Position numbers and translations under genes: made by a program. This document shows positions 33,558 through 46,158 of a DNA stretch of 56,059 nucleotides, piece after piece. Below the pieces are notes generated by a model. It had not been told where the DNA came from. It saw nothing but the letters and a program-made list of their open reading frames with translations, and searched no databases. This DNA comes from Syncephalis fuscata (taxonomy: Eukaryota > Zoopagomycota > Zoopagomycetes > Zoopagales > Piptocephalidaceae), in contig JAHLTZ010000071.1 of assembly GCA_025786725.1 (NCBI GenBank), positions 1 to 56,059 on the forward strand. Direction: 5' to 3'. Position 1 is the stretch's first letter. Every line of letters starts with the position of its first letter.

Positions 33558-35637
33558 TCAGAATCTGCTTGTATACCTACAGATTAATGGAATAACCTGT
33601 TTTATATCACCTTTTAAACCAAAATAAGGGACACGTACTGCTTCACGGGAAATATTATTTGGATCAAAAGATCCAGGATCAGCAACAATATAGCCGGAAT
33701 AAACCCAATTTTCTTTGTAAAGTAGCGAATATGGTTGACCAATACTCACGGTGATAGTACGCGTACTTTCAGGCGGTATAGATATCTTTTTGATTGGTAT
33801 ATAAACATCAGCAAATCCGTCACTGTGTTCAGGTGGAAAGTTGGGCATATTAGCCCAATTGTATCCACGGATTGATGCTGAAGGTTGGTGCGATATTGTG
33901 TAAGTCTTGGCCTGCTTACTACCATTGATAATGTGTATTTGCCGTTCTACCACATTACGGTGTTGTTTACCTCGTGATTCCGTATCTTTGAGTTCTATCA
34001 CCGGTGGCATTACACGTGACTTATCGTAGATGGCCCGTTCTACATTAATAAAGCCGGCCCCTTGGTGGGCTATTGATCCCAAAAGCGCACTGTCACTAGC
34101 TACAACAGGTGTCGCTGTGCTTTGAAATGCCATCTTTAGTGCGGCCACGTCAGCTTTGGTTTGTTTGTGCACTTCCAAATACAGCGCTACTGCACCGGCA
34201 ACGTAGCCTGTTGCCATTGATGTGCCATCTTTGTATTCGTATCGGCTGGTCGTAGAGATCGATGTTGTCATTATTTTTATTCCAGGTGCGCTAATGTCTG
34301 AATTAGATGTAAGCCATGGTGTTGGTCCCCAATTAGAAGAATTATCGATGCAAATATCGTCCAATAGTTCGAATTGTCCAGACTTGGTAGCAAATTTCAA
34401 ATGGCTTAAAGGCTCATGTGTTAGTTTTCGCATTACTAACTTGCTGTACTCTTTCGATATTATATATAGCGGTACGCTACACTGTGTCGAATCTGGGGCC
34501 GAGATTGATGTGATAATGCCAAGCGCGCCTCCCTTTTTGGCTGCATCTAGTAGGTGTTCAATTTTGCATTGGCCTGATGTTACAAACATCAGCTTATTGC
34601 GAAAACTACCTTCAATAAGGCAGGAAAACCATTTAGCTTTTACAGTAACCATGGCAATAAGTGTTTTTCTGTTGGTATTGCTAAAGCACTACATGGAGTG
34701 ACATAGGGAATATCTACACTATGTCTTCCCAATAGTCTAAACGATCGCATCATTTTGGTAGGAACATGGGCTGCAGCAACAGATATTACCGATGGAGATA
34801 CGGCAGGACTACGTGCTTGCCACATTAAGCCTGCGCGATCATTACCTGCTGCAGCAACTACAATGATACCTTGTTCAGTCATCTTTTCAACCATGTCTAT
34901 GACTATATCGCTGTTCTTATAGGCTACTGATGACAGCGACACATTAATAATACTCATATCATCTTTCAAAGCCATTTCTAGTGCGCTTTTTATAAGAGAC
35001 GACCATGTTTCACCATTACATCCTACAATACGATAAGCGCCCAGTATAGCCTCAGGAACAACTCCAACAAGTGTTGTTGTTTTGGCAGCAATGATACCCG
35101 CTACAGCAGTACCATGGCCGGAACATTCGTCCTTTGGATCGTTGTCTGGCACGGGCTCGCGAATACCATCAAAGTCATTGCCAACAAAGTCATAGCCATA
35201 AGCTACTTTGCAGCCATCTCCAAAGCAACCACCAAGTGCTGGATGTGTATAGTCAATACCAGAATCAAGTACAGCGATTTTAATGCCTTGTCCAAAGTGT
35301 CCTTGTTTATGAAGAGTCTTGACATGAGTAGTTAGATGTGGATCGGCTATTTTGACATTAAGGCGCTGTGCTGCAACACTTAAATCCGGTCCTAGGGGTA
35401 TTTGGGCCTGTATTGTTGCTGCAGCATTACTTGCACGTTTACGTAATTTTTTAGATAATATAAATGGCACTTGGTAAGCATCGTTTTTGTAATTTTTTGC
35501 GAGTAAGCTGATAATATGCGCTTATTAGCTGTAAATGACTGAATTGAATTTGATTTTAATAACACCGGAGTAGCATATGCCGCTACATAGCGAGTAATCG
35601 AAGTTAATAGCAATGTCGCAATTATAAATAATATCAT
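33558..35637 (-). CDS. Secreted subtilase of the Vpr/C5a type with inserted PA-like domain
   Basis: Three exons, 35637-35564, 35507-34650 and 34605-33558, sum to 1980 nt, 659 residues, with phases kept. The second intron (44 nt) has an atypical GTTACT donor, and the first intron is inferred. The signal peptide is MILFIIATLLLTSITRYVAA. The triad: Asp in IAVLDSGIDYTHP, His in GHGTAVAGI, Ser in GTSMATGYVAG; oxyanion Asn in AAAGND. Between His and Ser sits a protease-associated-like insert (FVTSGQCKIEHLLDAAKKGGALGIIT). After the Ser there is a beta-rich region (HIINGSKQAKTYTISHQP). Oddities: Gly replaces the usual Pro after GTSMAT, and the protein ends at VPYFGLKGD plus about 14 residues, where relatives usually continue. 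It may be a short form or a 3'-truncated gene. Confidence 0.8.
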
Positions 35638-36432
35638 TATTTGCTCGTCAAATTTGACATAAATGATTTTCAACTGATAAAAAGTAAAAGGGAAAGATAT
35701 TTTAAGACTGTATCTAAAAATCCCATGCTATTTAACGAACAACAAGTCGGCTAATATTTTTTATTGAGCAGTCCATGAAATACACAAATATAAATGGCAG
35801 TACAGATCAATTTAGAGATAAATTCACGTGTGTTAGTTAAATGGGTCCGCACAAGGGTCAAAACATAGCCAGTTTTCCAATAATGGTATGATAACATGTG
35901 TAAGCTATAAATAGTAAATAATATCTAAAGATAATCAAATGTAATACTAATATCGTTATTATAATAAAAAATGTATTAGTAAAACTCATCTCTCTTTCTC
36001 TAGAGCTTTATTATTTGAAGCAAGGTATAGCGATACGAATTTGAACGACAGTGTTAACAGCTAAAAAGTGATTTAAATGCTATTTTTTGGTGTTAATATC
36101 GACTTTCTACTTTAAGCAATTTTCCACGATTTTTTGAATACATAAAAGCATGTACTAATGCATATTCACTATACGGGAATAAAAATAAGATTACATATGT
36201 TAAGAATAATGTGCTATTTATGTGTATCGGGTGTTTTATTAATATTAATGATTGTGTATATTAAACATAAACAACATCATTGATAAATTGTATAATTATG
36301 CAAGATGGCTATTATATACTATAAAGCTCTATAGTCATTGAAGACGAAATTGGAAGTGTTATTGGTTGTCGTTATGTTATACAATTAATAGTGAATATCA
36401 ATTTACACTAGCTGTGGCCGTATTAAAAGCTA
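35638..36432. other. Intergenic, no gene recognised
   Basis: AT-rich DNA between the subtilase and the inner end of the right outer arm. No ORF supported. The outer-arm match starts near 36433; weaker similarity may reach a little further left. Confidence 0.55.
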
Positions 36433-36509
36433 TTTTAGTGCAATTAGGTGCTAAAAGGTAATAAAAACAATAATGATAGTTTAGTTAATAAAACGTTACT
36501 AAAATTATT

Positions 36510-37975
36510 TATAATTTTATGTAAAATGAAGCAAATTGTATGATATTTTGCACAAGTATGCGTATAACATGTAAGTAGCTATTGGCAAAGTATACCGCTA
36601 TTGTGTTGTGTGATGGTGTAGTACTTATGATAATACGCTAATAAATGTGTAAAAATAACAGTTTTTTGCCAATTATGGCTCGTATAAACAAAATACAGCA
36701 AAATGATTGCCGGATTCGAGTTCTCCATGCCTAGTTATACAGATTGGCATAAGAAATAGAACATTGATTTTTGCAACAAAAGTTAGTCAAAAATGTAATT
36801 TACGTATTTGTAATATATCTAATAAATTGTTGCTAAAATACGTATAACTTAATGTATAATAAAGCAAATTGTATGATATTTTGCACAAGTATGCATATAA
36901 TATGTAAGTAGCCATTGGCAAAGTATACCGCTATTGTGTTGTGTGATGGTGTAGTATTTATAATAATACGCTAATAAATGTGTAAAAATAGCAGTTTTTT
37001 ACGGATTATGGCTTGTATAAGTAAACTACAGCAAAATGATTGCCGGATTCGAGTTCTCCATACTTAAATAATTAGATTAGCATAAGAAATAGAACATTGA
37101 TTTTTGCAACAAAAGTTAGCCAAAAATGCAATTTACATGTAAATATTTATTGAAAAAATGATAAAAATTTATGATTTTGAAAAATAAATAGTAAAAATAT
37201 ATTTAGTTCAAGGAAGACTTAAAGTTCTCTAAAGTACTAAGGCAATCGTAATAGCAATTTAGTATACAGAAATACTGATGTAAATTAACAATTTATGCCA
37301 TACATTTACATACAATATAAAACACTGTCAACTATTTACGCATAAATTGCATTTTTGGCTAACTTTTGTTGCAAAAATTAATGTTTTATTTCTTATGCTA
37401 ATCTAATTATTTAAGTATGGAGAACTCGAATCCGGCAATCATTTTGCTGTATTTTGTTTATACGAGCCATAATTGGCAAAAAAACTGCTATTTTTGTACA
37501 TTTATTAGCGTATTATCATAAGTACTACACCATCACACAACACAATAGCGGTATACTTTGCCAATAGCTACTTACATATTATATGCATACTTGTGCGAAA
37601 TATCATACAATTTGCTTTATTATACGTTAAGTTATACGTATTTTTAGCAACAATTTATTAGATATATTACAAATACGTAAATTACATTTTTGACTAGCTT
37701 TTGCTGCAAAAATCAATGTTCTATTTCTTATGCTAATCTAATTATCTAAGTATGGAGAACTCGAATCCGGCAATCATTTTGCTGTAGTTTACTTATACAA
37801 GCCATAATCCGTAAAAAACTGCTATTTTTACACATTTATTAGCGTATTATCATAAGTACTACACCATCACACAATACAATAGCGGTATATTTTGCCAATA
37901 GCTACTTACATGTTATACGCATACTTGTGCGAAATATCGTACAATTTGCTTCATTTTACATAAAATTATTTTACG
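36510..37975. mobile_element. Foldback (palindromic) element, right arm
   Basis: Same four-unit palindrome as 8500-10018, two direct and two inverted units, each with GCCGGATTCGAGTTCTCCAT or its complement. The central loop (about 37132-37290, TTACATGTAAATATTTATTG ... GATGTAAATTAAC) lies on the plus strand here and also in the left arm. Relative to the inverted arms it is therefore flipped. One side of the loop lacks about 60 bp present in the left copy. Confidence 0.8.
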
Positions 37976-39614
37976 ATTGTAATCAAATTTACATTTTTTA
38001 CACGTTATTTTATACCACAGCAATGTAATTTCTAATGTACATTACTAAAAGTACCTATTAATAAGGCAATTCTCGTTCTAATACAACCATTAATTATTTA
38101 TTAACCTAAATAGTAGTTATATTATTACATGGCAAGTAGCAATATACTGCTTAATTACTCATTTTGTACTATTAATTGACGAATATTCCCTTATCTTTAT
38201 TAGGTTTTCAATTTTACTAAAAATCCAACTATTAGTTTAAACAGCGTATTTAAACATTATACTGCTTTAAAGCTATATAAACTATATAATTTGTACACAA
38301 ACTTATAATGAAACGTTTATTTTTTGTATATTTATAGTAACATTCTTGAACTTGTCTTAAACGTTTTGAGAGAGTTATAACATACATACAAGTGTGACCA
38401 GTTTTATCATCTAATTAACTTATTATTTATTTTTACTGTCTAAATGTTTGCGTAGCAATCTTATAATTCGTAAGGTCATCTACCTATATTTGCCCACTTT
38501 TCTCTTTTCCTAGCTCATGTGTGTGTGTGTGTGTTGCCCTTTTACAAATTGCTGTTTTAATTGTTATTAAGTAACCAACTAAACATAGAAACTAAAAAGT
38601 AAATTTATTTTATTATTTAATGCTATTGCAGCAATATCATTAAATTTACGCCATTATAGCAATGCTAGTGTAGTCATATACATTGGTTGTAGTACAAAGT
38701 TATTGAAATGCCACAATGAGATATGTAAACTAAAAGCAAATGTTTTTAATTAAATAATATGTATATCTATATAAAATTGAAGAAAAATTGTTATTATTAT
38801 TACTGAGCTCATCTAAATGTTATATTGGTTATTGGTACTATAGTATAGGTGAAATATGTTTAAATAATAAATAAACAATGATGTTAATAGTATTTATTTG
38901 TTATTAATATATTGCTACATTTAGATATTGCATGCTATACATAACATCATACTAGTGACAATTAAATATTATAATGTAGCTGAACTTTTGTGTACTGCAA
39001 TAGCAGAAAAAATGACAATTAATGTTTCCCTAACAACAGGATAACAATTCAATCAGTACTTAAAAACGTTACGCTCTGTAAATAATATTAAAGGCTTCTT
39101 ATTTTCTAAATTATCTATCCAGATTGCGCATCGCTGTTACTGAAATGGGGTGTTTATTTATTAACTAGATAATTTACAAACAAGTGACAAAAGTTAGCAA
39201 GGTAGCTTGTATTCATTGTTAACAAAAAACAAATGAAATTTACTGAAAACAAGAAAGAGGGAGGTTAAGAAACAAGAGTCACGTAGTACAGTGCCCGGGT
39301 AGCTGATGCACGCAAAAGGTTCGAAGCAACAACGCACTTTATTCTTTAAGTTTGGGCTGAAACACGAGGTATGACTTTACAAGGCTATTCAAATTAAACT
39401 AACACGACATATGTATGCATATTAGAAACTGGTAAAAAAGGCATAACCGACAGTTTATTGTGTTTAGATAGCTTCTTGGTTAGAATTACAAAAACAAATA
39501 GCAATTAATAACTTCTAGTCAATTAAATCAATAATCATTATGTAGCTGGTCGTACTTCAGTTACGGTTGTACTATAAATCACCTGGTATCTAACACGTGT
39601 ATTGTTTACTAGTT
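37976..39614. other. Intergenic, no gene recognised
   Basis: Mirror of about 6855-8499. It holds the mirrored (GT)n run near 38518-38534. No ORF supported. Confidence 0.55.
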
Positions 39615-39955
39615 TTCCAAGGTGGTGTGATACCATAATTGCTTGGTTGTTACACCTAAACATGTTATGATAAGTACCCTCTAGGTAGTAAATAACATGT
39701 TTTTGTCAGATTTCCAGTATTAAGTCTAGGTTGATTGTTTATTGAAAAAGCGCTAAGTAGAGAGATACGCAAATTACTAGTAAGGCGTGTACATCAAACG
39801 TGTTTTGGACTTAATGTAACATAACTTGAATAGCATCGATGTTGCAATGTATCAATGGTTTGTACAGTATCTATTCAATGAAATAGCATGAATTTAATGC
39901 AAAACAATAACCTTGTACATATGTTGCTCTTACTTTGATCTATACAATAAATAGC
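39615..39955 (+). promoter_or_regulatory. Upstream motifs of subtilisin B (right copy)
   Basis: Mirror of 6514-6854: TTTCCAAGGTGGTGTGATA near 39615-39633, ATAAGTACC near 39671-39679, AAGGCGTGTACATC near 39782-39795 and TACAATAAATAG near 39944-39955, the last about 108 bp before the ATG. Confidence 0.5.
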
Positions 39956-40062
39956 ATGGCAGATTTGCAACAACTTCAATCAGCATCAACACATCTATTC
40001 ATGAATCAACCAACCATTACCACAATTTTTTTTTACTATAACGAATTGTTTCGCTTATCACC

Positions 40063-41241
40063 ATGAAGTGCACTTTATTGATATTTTTTGCAATCTTACT
40101 TTCTACTACCGCAGTTAACGGTGTCGTTGATGATGAAAACTTCCAAGCAACTACTAATGCTACATCGGAGCTGCTGGATCAAGTCAATAATGGCTACATT
40201 GTTAAATTGCGTCCTGGAGTTCAAGTCAATAGTTTTATCGCCCAAAGCCGCAGCCTAGTTGGTGATAATGATCAAATCGAACATACATACAACGCAGGTG
40301 GATTTGAAGGATTTGCCGGTAAATTGACGGAGGAAGAGGTTGAACGTTTGCAAAACGATGAGCGTGTCGAGTATATTGAGCCGCAAACAATTATGCACAC
40401 TATGGGCCAACAGTCTAACGTGCCTAGCTGGGGGCTTTCACGTATTTCTAGCCGACGAAATGGCAACAGTCAAATTTATACATATCCTGATTCTGCAGGT
40501 GAAGGCATTGACGTTTGGGTAATTGATACAGGCGTAGACGCGGGACATCGTGAATTTGGTGGACGAGCCCAACAAGTCAAAAGCTTTGTGCGCGGTGAGG
40601 CCAATGCCGATCTAGCGGGCCATGGTACTCACGTTGCCGGAACTATTGGATCCAATACCTATGGTGTCGCTAAAAGGGCAAAGATATATGGTCTTAAGGT
40701 TTTGAATCGAAAAGGTAGCGGTGCCATAAGTGATATTGTTGCTGCTGTTCAGTACGTTACTCGTGCGGCCCGTCGTGGCAAGACGGTCATTAACATGTCG
40801 CTTGGTGGAAGCAAATCACGCGCATTGGATGATGCTGTTAGTGCGGCCGCAAACGCTGGCGTTGCTGTTATTGTTGCTGCTGGTAATGATCACGCCAATG
40901 CTTGCCGTGAGTCGCCAGCTGGTTCATCTCGCGCATTTGCGGTTGCATCTAGCGACAGAAATGACCGCCAATCATCGTTTTCCAACTACGGACCGTGTGC
41001 TCGTTTATACGCCCCTGGTTCTGGCATTCGTTCTTTGGCACCCAATGGCGGCACTACCAGCATGTCGGGCACATCTATGTCTTCACCACATGTTGCTGGT
41101 GTCGCGGCACTTTATTTGTCTGCTCGTAGCTATAGCAACGTTGATGAACTTTACAGTGCTCTTGTCAACAATGCTACGCCAAATGTTGTATCTGGTGTAA
41201 GTCAGGGCACACCTAACAAACTAGTATATAATCAGCCATAA
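40063..41241 (+). CDS. Secreted proteinase K-like subtilisin B, right copy
   Basis: 392-residue single-exon S8A protease: signal peptide, I9 propeptide, triad Asp155/His187/Ser338. It differs from the left copy at two residues (Asp in VVDDEN, Glu in LTEEEVE). The second difference makes the propeptide end identical to subtilisin A, as gene conversion from A would do. It is read in the same direction as subtilisin A, which starts 1.1 kb downstream. Extracellular proteolysis is the inferred role. Confidence 0.93.
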   Translation: MKCTLLIFFAILLSTTAVNGVVDDENFQATTNATSELLDQVNNGYIVKLRPGVQVNSFIAQSRSLVGDNDQIEHTYNAGGFEGFAGKLTEEEVERLQNDERVEYIEPQTIMHTMGQQSNVPSWGLSRISSRRNGNSQIYTYPDSAGEGIDVWVIDTGVDAGHREFGGRAQQVKSFVRGEANADLAGHGTHVAGTIGSNTYGVAKRAKIYGLKVLNRKGSGAISDIVAAVQYVTRAARRGKTVINMSLGGSKSRALDDAVSAAANAGVAVIVAAGNDHANACRESPAGSSRAFAVASSDRNDRQSSFSNYGPCARLYAPGSGIRSLAPNGGTTSMSGTSMSSPHVAGVAALYLSARSYSNVDELYSALVNNATPNVVSGVSQGTPNKLVYNQP

Positions 41242-41932
41242 TTGGATTAGCGCTTAAAGATTACAAATGGTCAAACATATATGCTGCAACTAATAAATTA
41301 AATTATTTGCAAATACATGGCTACATATTTAAATCATTTAATATACAGTGATATTTTGTTTACATAAAAACAACATGTAAATATTTTTAGTTAAATGTGT
41401 ATTTGCGCTGGGTATAATAAAGTGTGCTATTGTTGCATAAATAATATATTAGCATAAATATAAAGCTGTACAATATTGCTATAAAACAGTATTGTTCTAT
41501 ACGGTACAGTCGTATGAATTAACCAACTTGTGTCCTATTATAACACATAACGTGTTATTAGTATTATACTGTAAAATATCCAAGTAGCGGCTTATTTAAC
41601 ATCCGAAAGTATATTGAATTAGACAAATATTTGCTCAATGACGACTTAACTTGCTGCGTACATAGTATAGAACTGGCGAAACAGTAAACAAGGCGAAAAA
41701 TAGGCCCATCAACATGATTTGTGTTGTACAGTCAATAATGAATTGTTGACAACTGTCGCACTGGCAAACATTTAATACAATATACATTTATTCGCTAATA
41801 TCTAACATCACGATTGTAATTATACTTGTAAAATGGCGATGATTAAATTGTTACTATAATTATGGTAAATGATCGATGCACGCTATAGCCTGGTTTGGCC
41901 ATTCCATATTTGCTATTTACCCTTTTGTATAT

Positions 41933-42250
41933 TTCCAAGGTGGCGTGATACTAGCTCCTTAGCGATGGTCCAATGACAAAATAATAAGTACCTTTAGCGT
42001 ATTAGGTTTTACAACACAAGGACACTTTATATTTAGTATATTGAATGACATTACAAACAGCAGATGTGTGAATTAACATCAAGGCGTGTACATCATAAAC
42101 GTTTAAGGCCTAGATCGATGTATACTAACAATAGTAATATTGTCGACACATTGGGAAACTTATACGCACATTAACTGAGAAATAGAGTAAACCAGTAATT
42201 GAACGGATATATTACGCAAGATCCGAATGTTTAAAATTTACAATAAATAG
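41933..42250 (+). promoter_or_regulatory. Upstream motifs of subtilisin A (right copy)
   Basis: Mirror of 4219-4536: TTTCCAAGGTGGCGTGATA near 41933-41950, AAGGCGTGTACATC at 42081-42094 and TACAATAAATAG near 42239-42250, about 135 bp before the ATG at 42385. Confidence 0.5.
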
Positions 42251-42384
42251 AACGCTTTAATTGGCAATTATCATTATATTCGACAACAAACTCCATCATA
42301 AGCACATCATTTAATAACAAATCCAAACATACGCACATTATTCAACATACTTTACGAACAACGCACTATTATTTAATATTCAGT

Positions 42385-43563
42385 ATGAAGTCCATTTTGC
42401 TAATAGCCTCAATAATTCTACATTCTACAGCAGCAGTTAACGGTGCCATATCAAACGGTCATGTAAGAAGATCAGAGAATGTTACATCGGAATTGTTGGA
42501 TCAAATCAATAATGGCTACATTGTAAAACTACGTTCTGGATTCCAGGCCAATCATTTTGTTGCCCAAAGTCGCAGCCTACTTGATGGTAGTGATCAAATT
42601 GAACACATGTACAATGTGGGCGGTTTTGAAGGATTTGCCGGTAAATTGACGGAGGAAGAGGTTGAACGTTTGCAAAACGATGAGCGTGTCGAGTATATTG
42701 AGCCGCAAACAATTATGCACACTATGGGTCAACAGTCTAACGCGCCTAGCTGGGGACTTTCACGTATCTCTAGCCGGCAACGCAGTGGAAGTCCAGCGTA
42801 CAACTATCCTGACACCGCAGGTGAAGGTATTACCGTTTGGGTAATTGATGGTGGCATAGATACAAAACATCCCGATTTTGGTGGTCGAGCCTCCCAACAG
42901 AAAAACTTTATTCGCTACGAGCCTAATGCTGATCTAGATGGTCATGGCACACATGTGGCCGGCACCATTGGGTCCAGCACGTATGGTGTTGCCAAGAAAG
43001 CAGCTATTATAGGTCTCAAAGTCTTTGACAAAAGCGGCTCTGGTGCCGATGCCGGTATTATTGGCGCTATCCAATATGCTACTCGTATGAGCAAACGTAA
43101 CAAGGCCGTCATGAACCTATCTCTTGGCGGCACAAAGTCGCGTGCCTTAAACGATGCTGTTAATGCGGCGGCAAGAGCTGGCATTGCTGTTATTGTTGCA
43201 GCTGGCAATGATCATGTCAATGCCTGTCGCGAATCACCAGCCAGTGCATCTGGTGCGTTTACAGTGGCCTCAAGTGATTCAAGAGATCGTGAATCCGACT
43301 TTTCCAACTACGGCTCATGCACTCGCCTATACGCTCCTGGTACCGATATTGTTTCGCTTAAGCCTGGCGGTGGCACAGATACTATGTCGGGTACATCTAT
43401 GTCTGCACCACATGTTGCAGGAGTTGCAGCTCTTTATTTGTCTGCCCGCAACTTCAATAGTATTAATCAGCTTTATCAAGCACTCGTTGATAATGCCACG
43501 CCCAATGTTCTATCCAGACTTGGCAATGGATCAGCCAACAAATTACTTTACAATCAACTGTAA
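42385..43563 (+). CDS. Secreted proteinase K-like subtilisin A, right copy
   Basis: Translation identical to 2906-4084: 392 residues, signal peptide 1-20, I9 propeptide, catalytic Asp155 in an unusual VIDGG context, His187, Ser338. It ends 158 bp from the stop of the converging aldehyde dehydrogenase gene. Two intact copies in one contig double the gene dose if the inverted repeat is real. Confidence 0.93.
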   Translation: MKSILLIASIILHSTAAVNGAISNGHVRRSENVTSELLDQINNGYIVKLRSGFQANHFVAQSRSLLDGSDQIEHMYNVGGFEGFAGKLTEEEVERLQNDERVEYIEPQTIMHTMGQQSNAPSWGLSRISSRQRSGSPAYNYPDTAGEGITVWVIDGGIDTKHPDFGGRASQQKNFIRYEPNADLDGHGTHVAGTIGSSTYGVAKKAAIIGLKVFDKSGSGADAGIIGAIQYATRMSKRNKAVMNLSLGGTKSRALNDAVNAAARAGIAVIVAAGNDHVNACRESPASASGAFTVASSDSRDRESDFSNYGSCTRLYAPGTDIVSLKPGGGTDTMSGTSMSAPHVAGVAALYLSARNFNSINQLYQALVDNATPNVLSRLGNGSANKLLYNQL

Positions 43564-43720
43564 ATGTTTTAACGCTATTATTAAAACGCATTACAATAAA
43601 AACACGCTAAATTCTTTAGTATTAAAACTAATTATTGATCATCCAACTTGACTAGTATTTCTAATTAATCCTGCACAACATTGAACAATCAATGGATAGC
43701 TTTATTATTCATAGATGAAA

Positions 43721-45731
43721 TCTAATCTGCTAAGCTTATAGCTTTGATTTCAGTGTAAAACTCGAGGCTGTATTTTCCACCCTCTCTTCCAATACTATTG
43801 CTATCAGTTAGTACATGTATTAACTCATATTAACCACCTACCCTGATTGCTTGGATCCACCAAAAGGTAAATGAAGGTCTCTTGCCATCCATGTATTTAC
43901 CCACACGGTACCAACTTGTAGAGACTCTGCTACTCGACGTTGACGCCGTCCATTCTCTGTCCATAATGAAGCCGATAATCCGTAAGCATTATCATTTGCT
44001 AATTCGATAGCTTCATCTTCGGTGTCGAATGGTGTTACTGTTACTACCTAATTCTATGGTCAACATCCTAATAACCGTGATTATCCAAATCCATTTAGTT
44101 GTATTTACCGGTCCAAATATTTCTTCTTGCATCACACGGCCCTTGGGCGATACACTAAATAGACATTATTATATTTTACTTTAATTAACTGAGTGATAGA
44201 CTCACTTTGTAATAATCGTGGGCTGCACAAACCAACCATCTGTGCTTCCACATACATCGATATTTGATCGTTCACCGCCACAATGAATAATGCCTCCTTC
44301 TTCACGTGCTAGTTGAATGTAGTATAACACTTTGTCCATATGCTCTTTGCTAACCAATGCACCAAGCTGTGAGCTTGCTTCAACTGGATCGCCCACCGTT
44401 AATGCCTTTGCACGTTCAATTAGACCGGTTAAAAAGCGATCATAAATGCCTCTTTGAATAAAAATACGCGATCCGCATAGACAGATTTCTCCTTGGTTAC
44501 TAAAAGACGAGCGTACCGTTGTTGATAACGCCGACTCAAAGTCGCAGTCATCAAATATAATATTGGCATTTTTACCACCTTTAATAAATTGTTATTAGTG
44601 ATTAATTGGATAGTTCATAAGCTCTCTTACCCAATTCAAGTGATAATTTTTTACAAAACGATGCACTTTCTCGTGTAATGTGTTGACCTGTAACGGTGCC
44701 TATTCATAAATTGTCTATTAGCATTATGCTATTTCTATACTCATGCTACATACTGCCCGTGAATGAAACAAGTGGAACGCGTGGATGAGTAACTAGTGCA
44801 TTGCCAGCCTTGGGGCCTGCAGATATACAATTAATTAAATAAATTATTGTCATTGATTCTACTTGCCTGTGCCAAATACCATATTTACAACGCCATCTGG
44901 AATACCGGCTTCTTTAATCAACGAACATAACACTGCCATACTAGTTAAAGCATGTTATTGAATATCGTTATTGTAATATACTTACTACTGGCCGTCATGC
45001 TAGTTATTTCACTTGGTTTACATACGCATGTACATCCAGCTAGAGCAAACATTAATTGATTATTGCTAGTGTTGCTGTAGACTTACAAGCAATGCACGGT
45101 GCAATCTTCCACGTTAGTAAATAAAGTGGTCTATATTACATTTAGCCAACTATTTACGTAAAAAGTATTAATTTCTTACAAGTTCCATGGGCTAATTAAA
45201 GCAGCCACACCAATAGGCCAGCGTTGTGTATAGCTTAACAGGCCGGGATTGCCATTGGCAGGGGGGAGACGACGTGCCTCGTCTTGTGACCAGCTACTAC
45301 GACATTCATCGGCAAAATAGCGGAAATTACGAACAGACCGTGGGATATCAACAAGTCTTGCCAAGCTTTCTGGTTTACCTTGGTCGCGCGACTCTGCAGC
45401 CACGAATTTATCTAGATTTGCTTCTAGCAGGTCCGCTAAACGGTCAAGTAGTCGCGCACGCTCAATAGGCGATGTACGAGACCAGGCGGGAAAAGCGGCA
45501 CTCGCTGCTTTAACTGCTAGTTCGACGTCGGCCTCAGAAGAGTTGGGCACTTGGAGATATGGCTGCAATAGTGTTAATATTAATATACGCAATTGCATTT
45601 CTCACTTTAGTATTTCTTACCAAACCTGTAGCCGGCTCAAAACTATCAATGTATTCGCCGTCTAGTGGTGGTACTTCCTGGCCATTAATATAGTTGGCTA
45701 TCACATTCGAATAAGAAACTCCTGGACGCAT
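43721..45731 (-). CDS. Aldehyde dehydrogenase (ALDH8-like), right copy, intact
   Basis: NAD(P)-dependent aldehyde dehydrogenase of 495 residues in 11 exons, mirror of 739-2748, with start ATG at about 45731 and stop at 43721. All splice phases close and the catalytic segment NQGEICLCGSRIFIQRG is in frame. Other motifs: PWNLPLY, FGTG, FTGS, ELGGKNANI, EEIFGPVVTV and PFGGSKQSGIGREGG. The closest family by eye is ALDH8A1 / 2-aminomuconate-semialdehyde dehydrogenase, which works in tryptophan-kynurenine degradation. That assignment is from motif wording (GEICLC) and not certain. The intron after exon 5 has a GC-AG pair. Confidence 0.88.
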
Positions 45732-45950
45732 AGTTAGTTGAATGTAGAATAAACAATAACTATAAGCAGACAAATAAAAGAAAGCGGTGGGTGCGTGGGT
45801 ATAAGTTGTCCCTTACGAATTAATATTCTATAGCGCGGTCGTGTAACCGATAATCGGAGGTAATAAATAACTATATAGTATTTCACAGCATGTTTTAGAT
45901 AAGATTGTATATATAGAACAGCAGAGGTAATTAGCTGCCATATCTATTGT

Positions 45951-46158
45951 TTAATCAATTGTAATGAATTAATAATAGTGGTAAAAGCAATAAATCAACA
46001 ACATTGCTAATTAGCATTAATAGTATTTGTATATCCAACAGTTTTATTTAATCAATTGTAATGAATTAATAATAATAGCAAAAAGCAACAAAGTAATAAA
46101 ATTATTATTTAATTAACGTTAGTAATATTTTGTATTTCCAACACTTTTTATTTATTTA
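45951..46158. repeat. Two-copy tandem repeat, mirror copy
   Basis: Mirror of the tandem repeat at 312-518, upstream of the right aldehyde dehydrogenase copy. The rest of 45732-46662 is gene-free. Confidence 0.65.
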
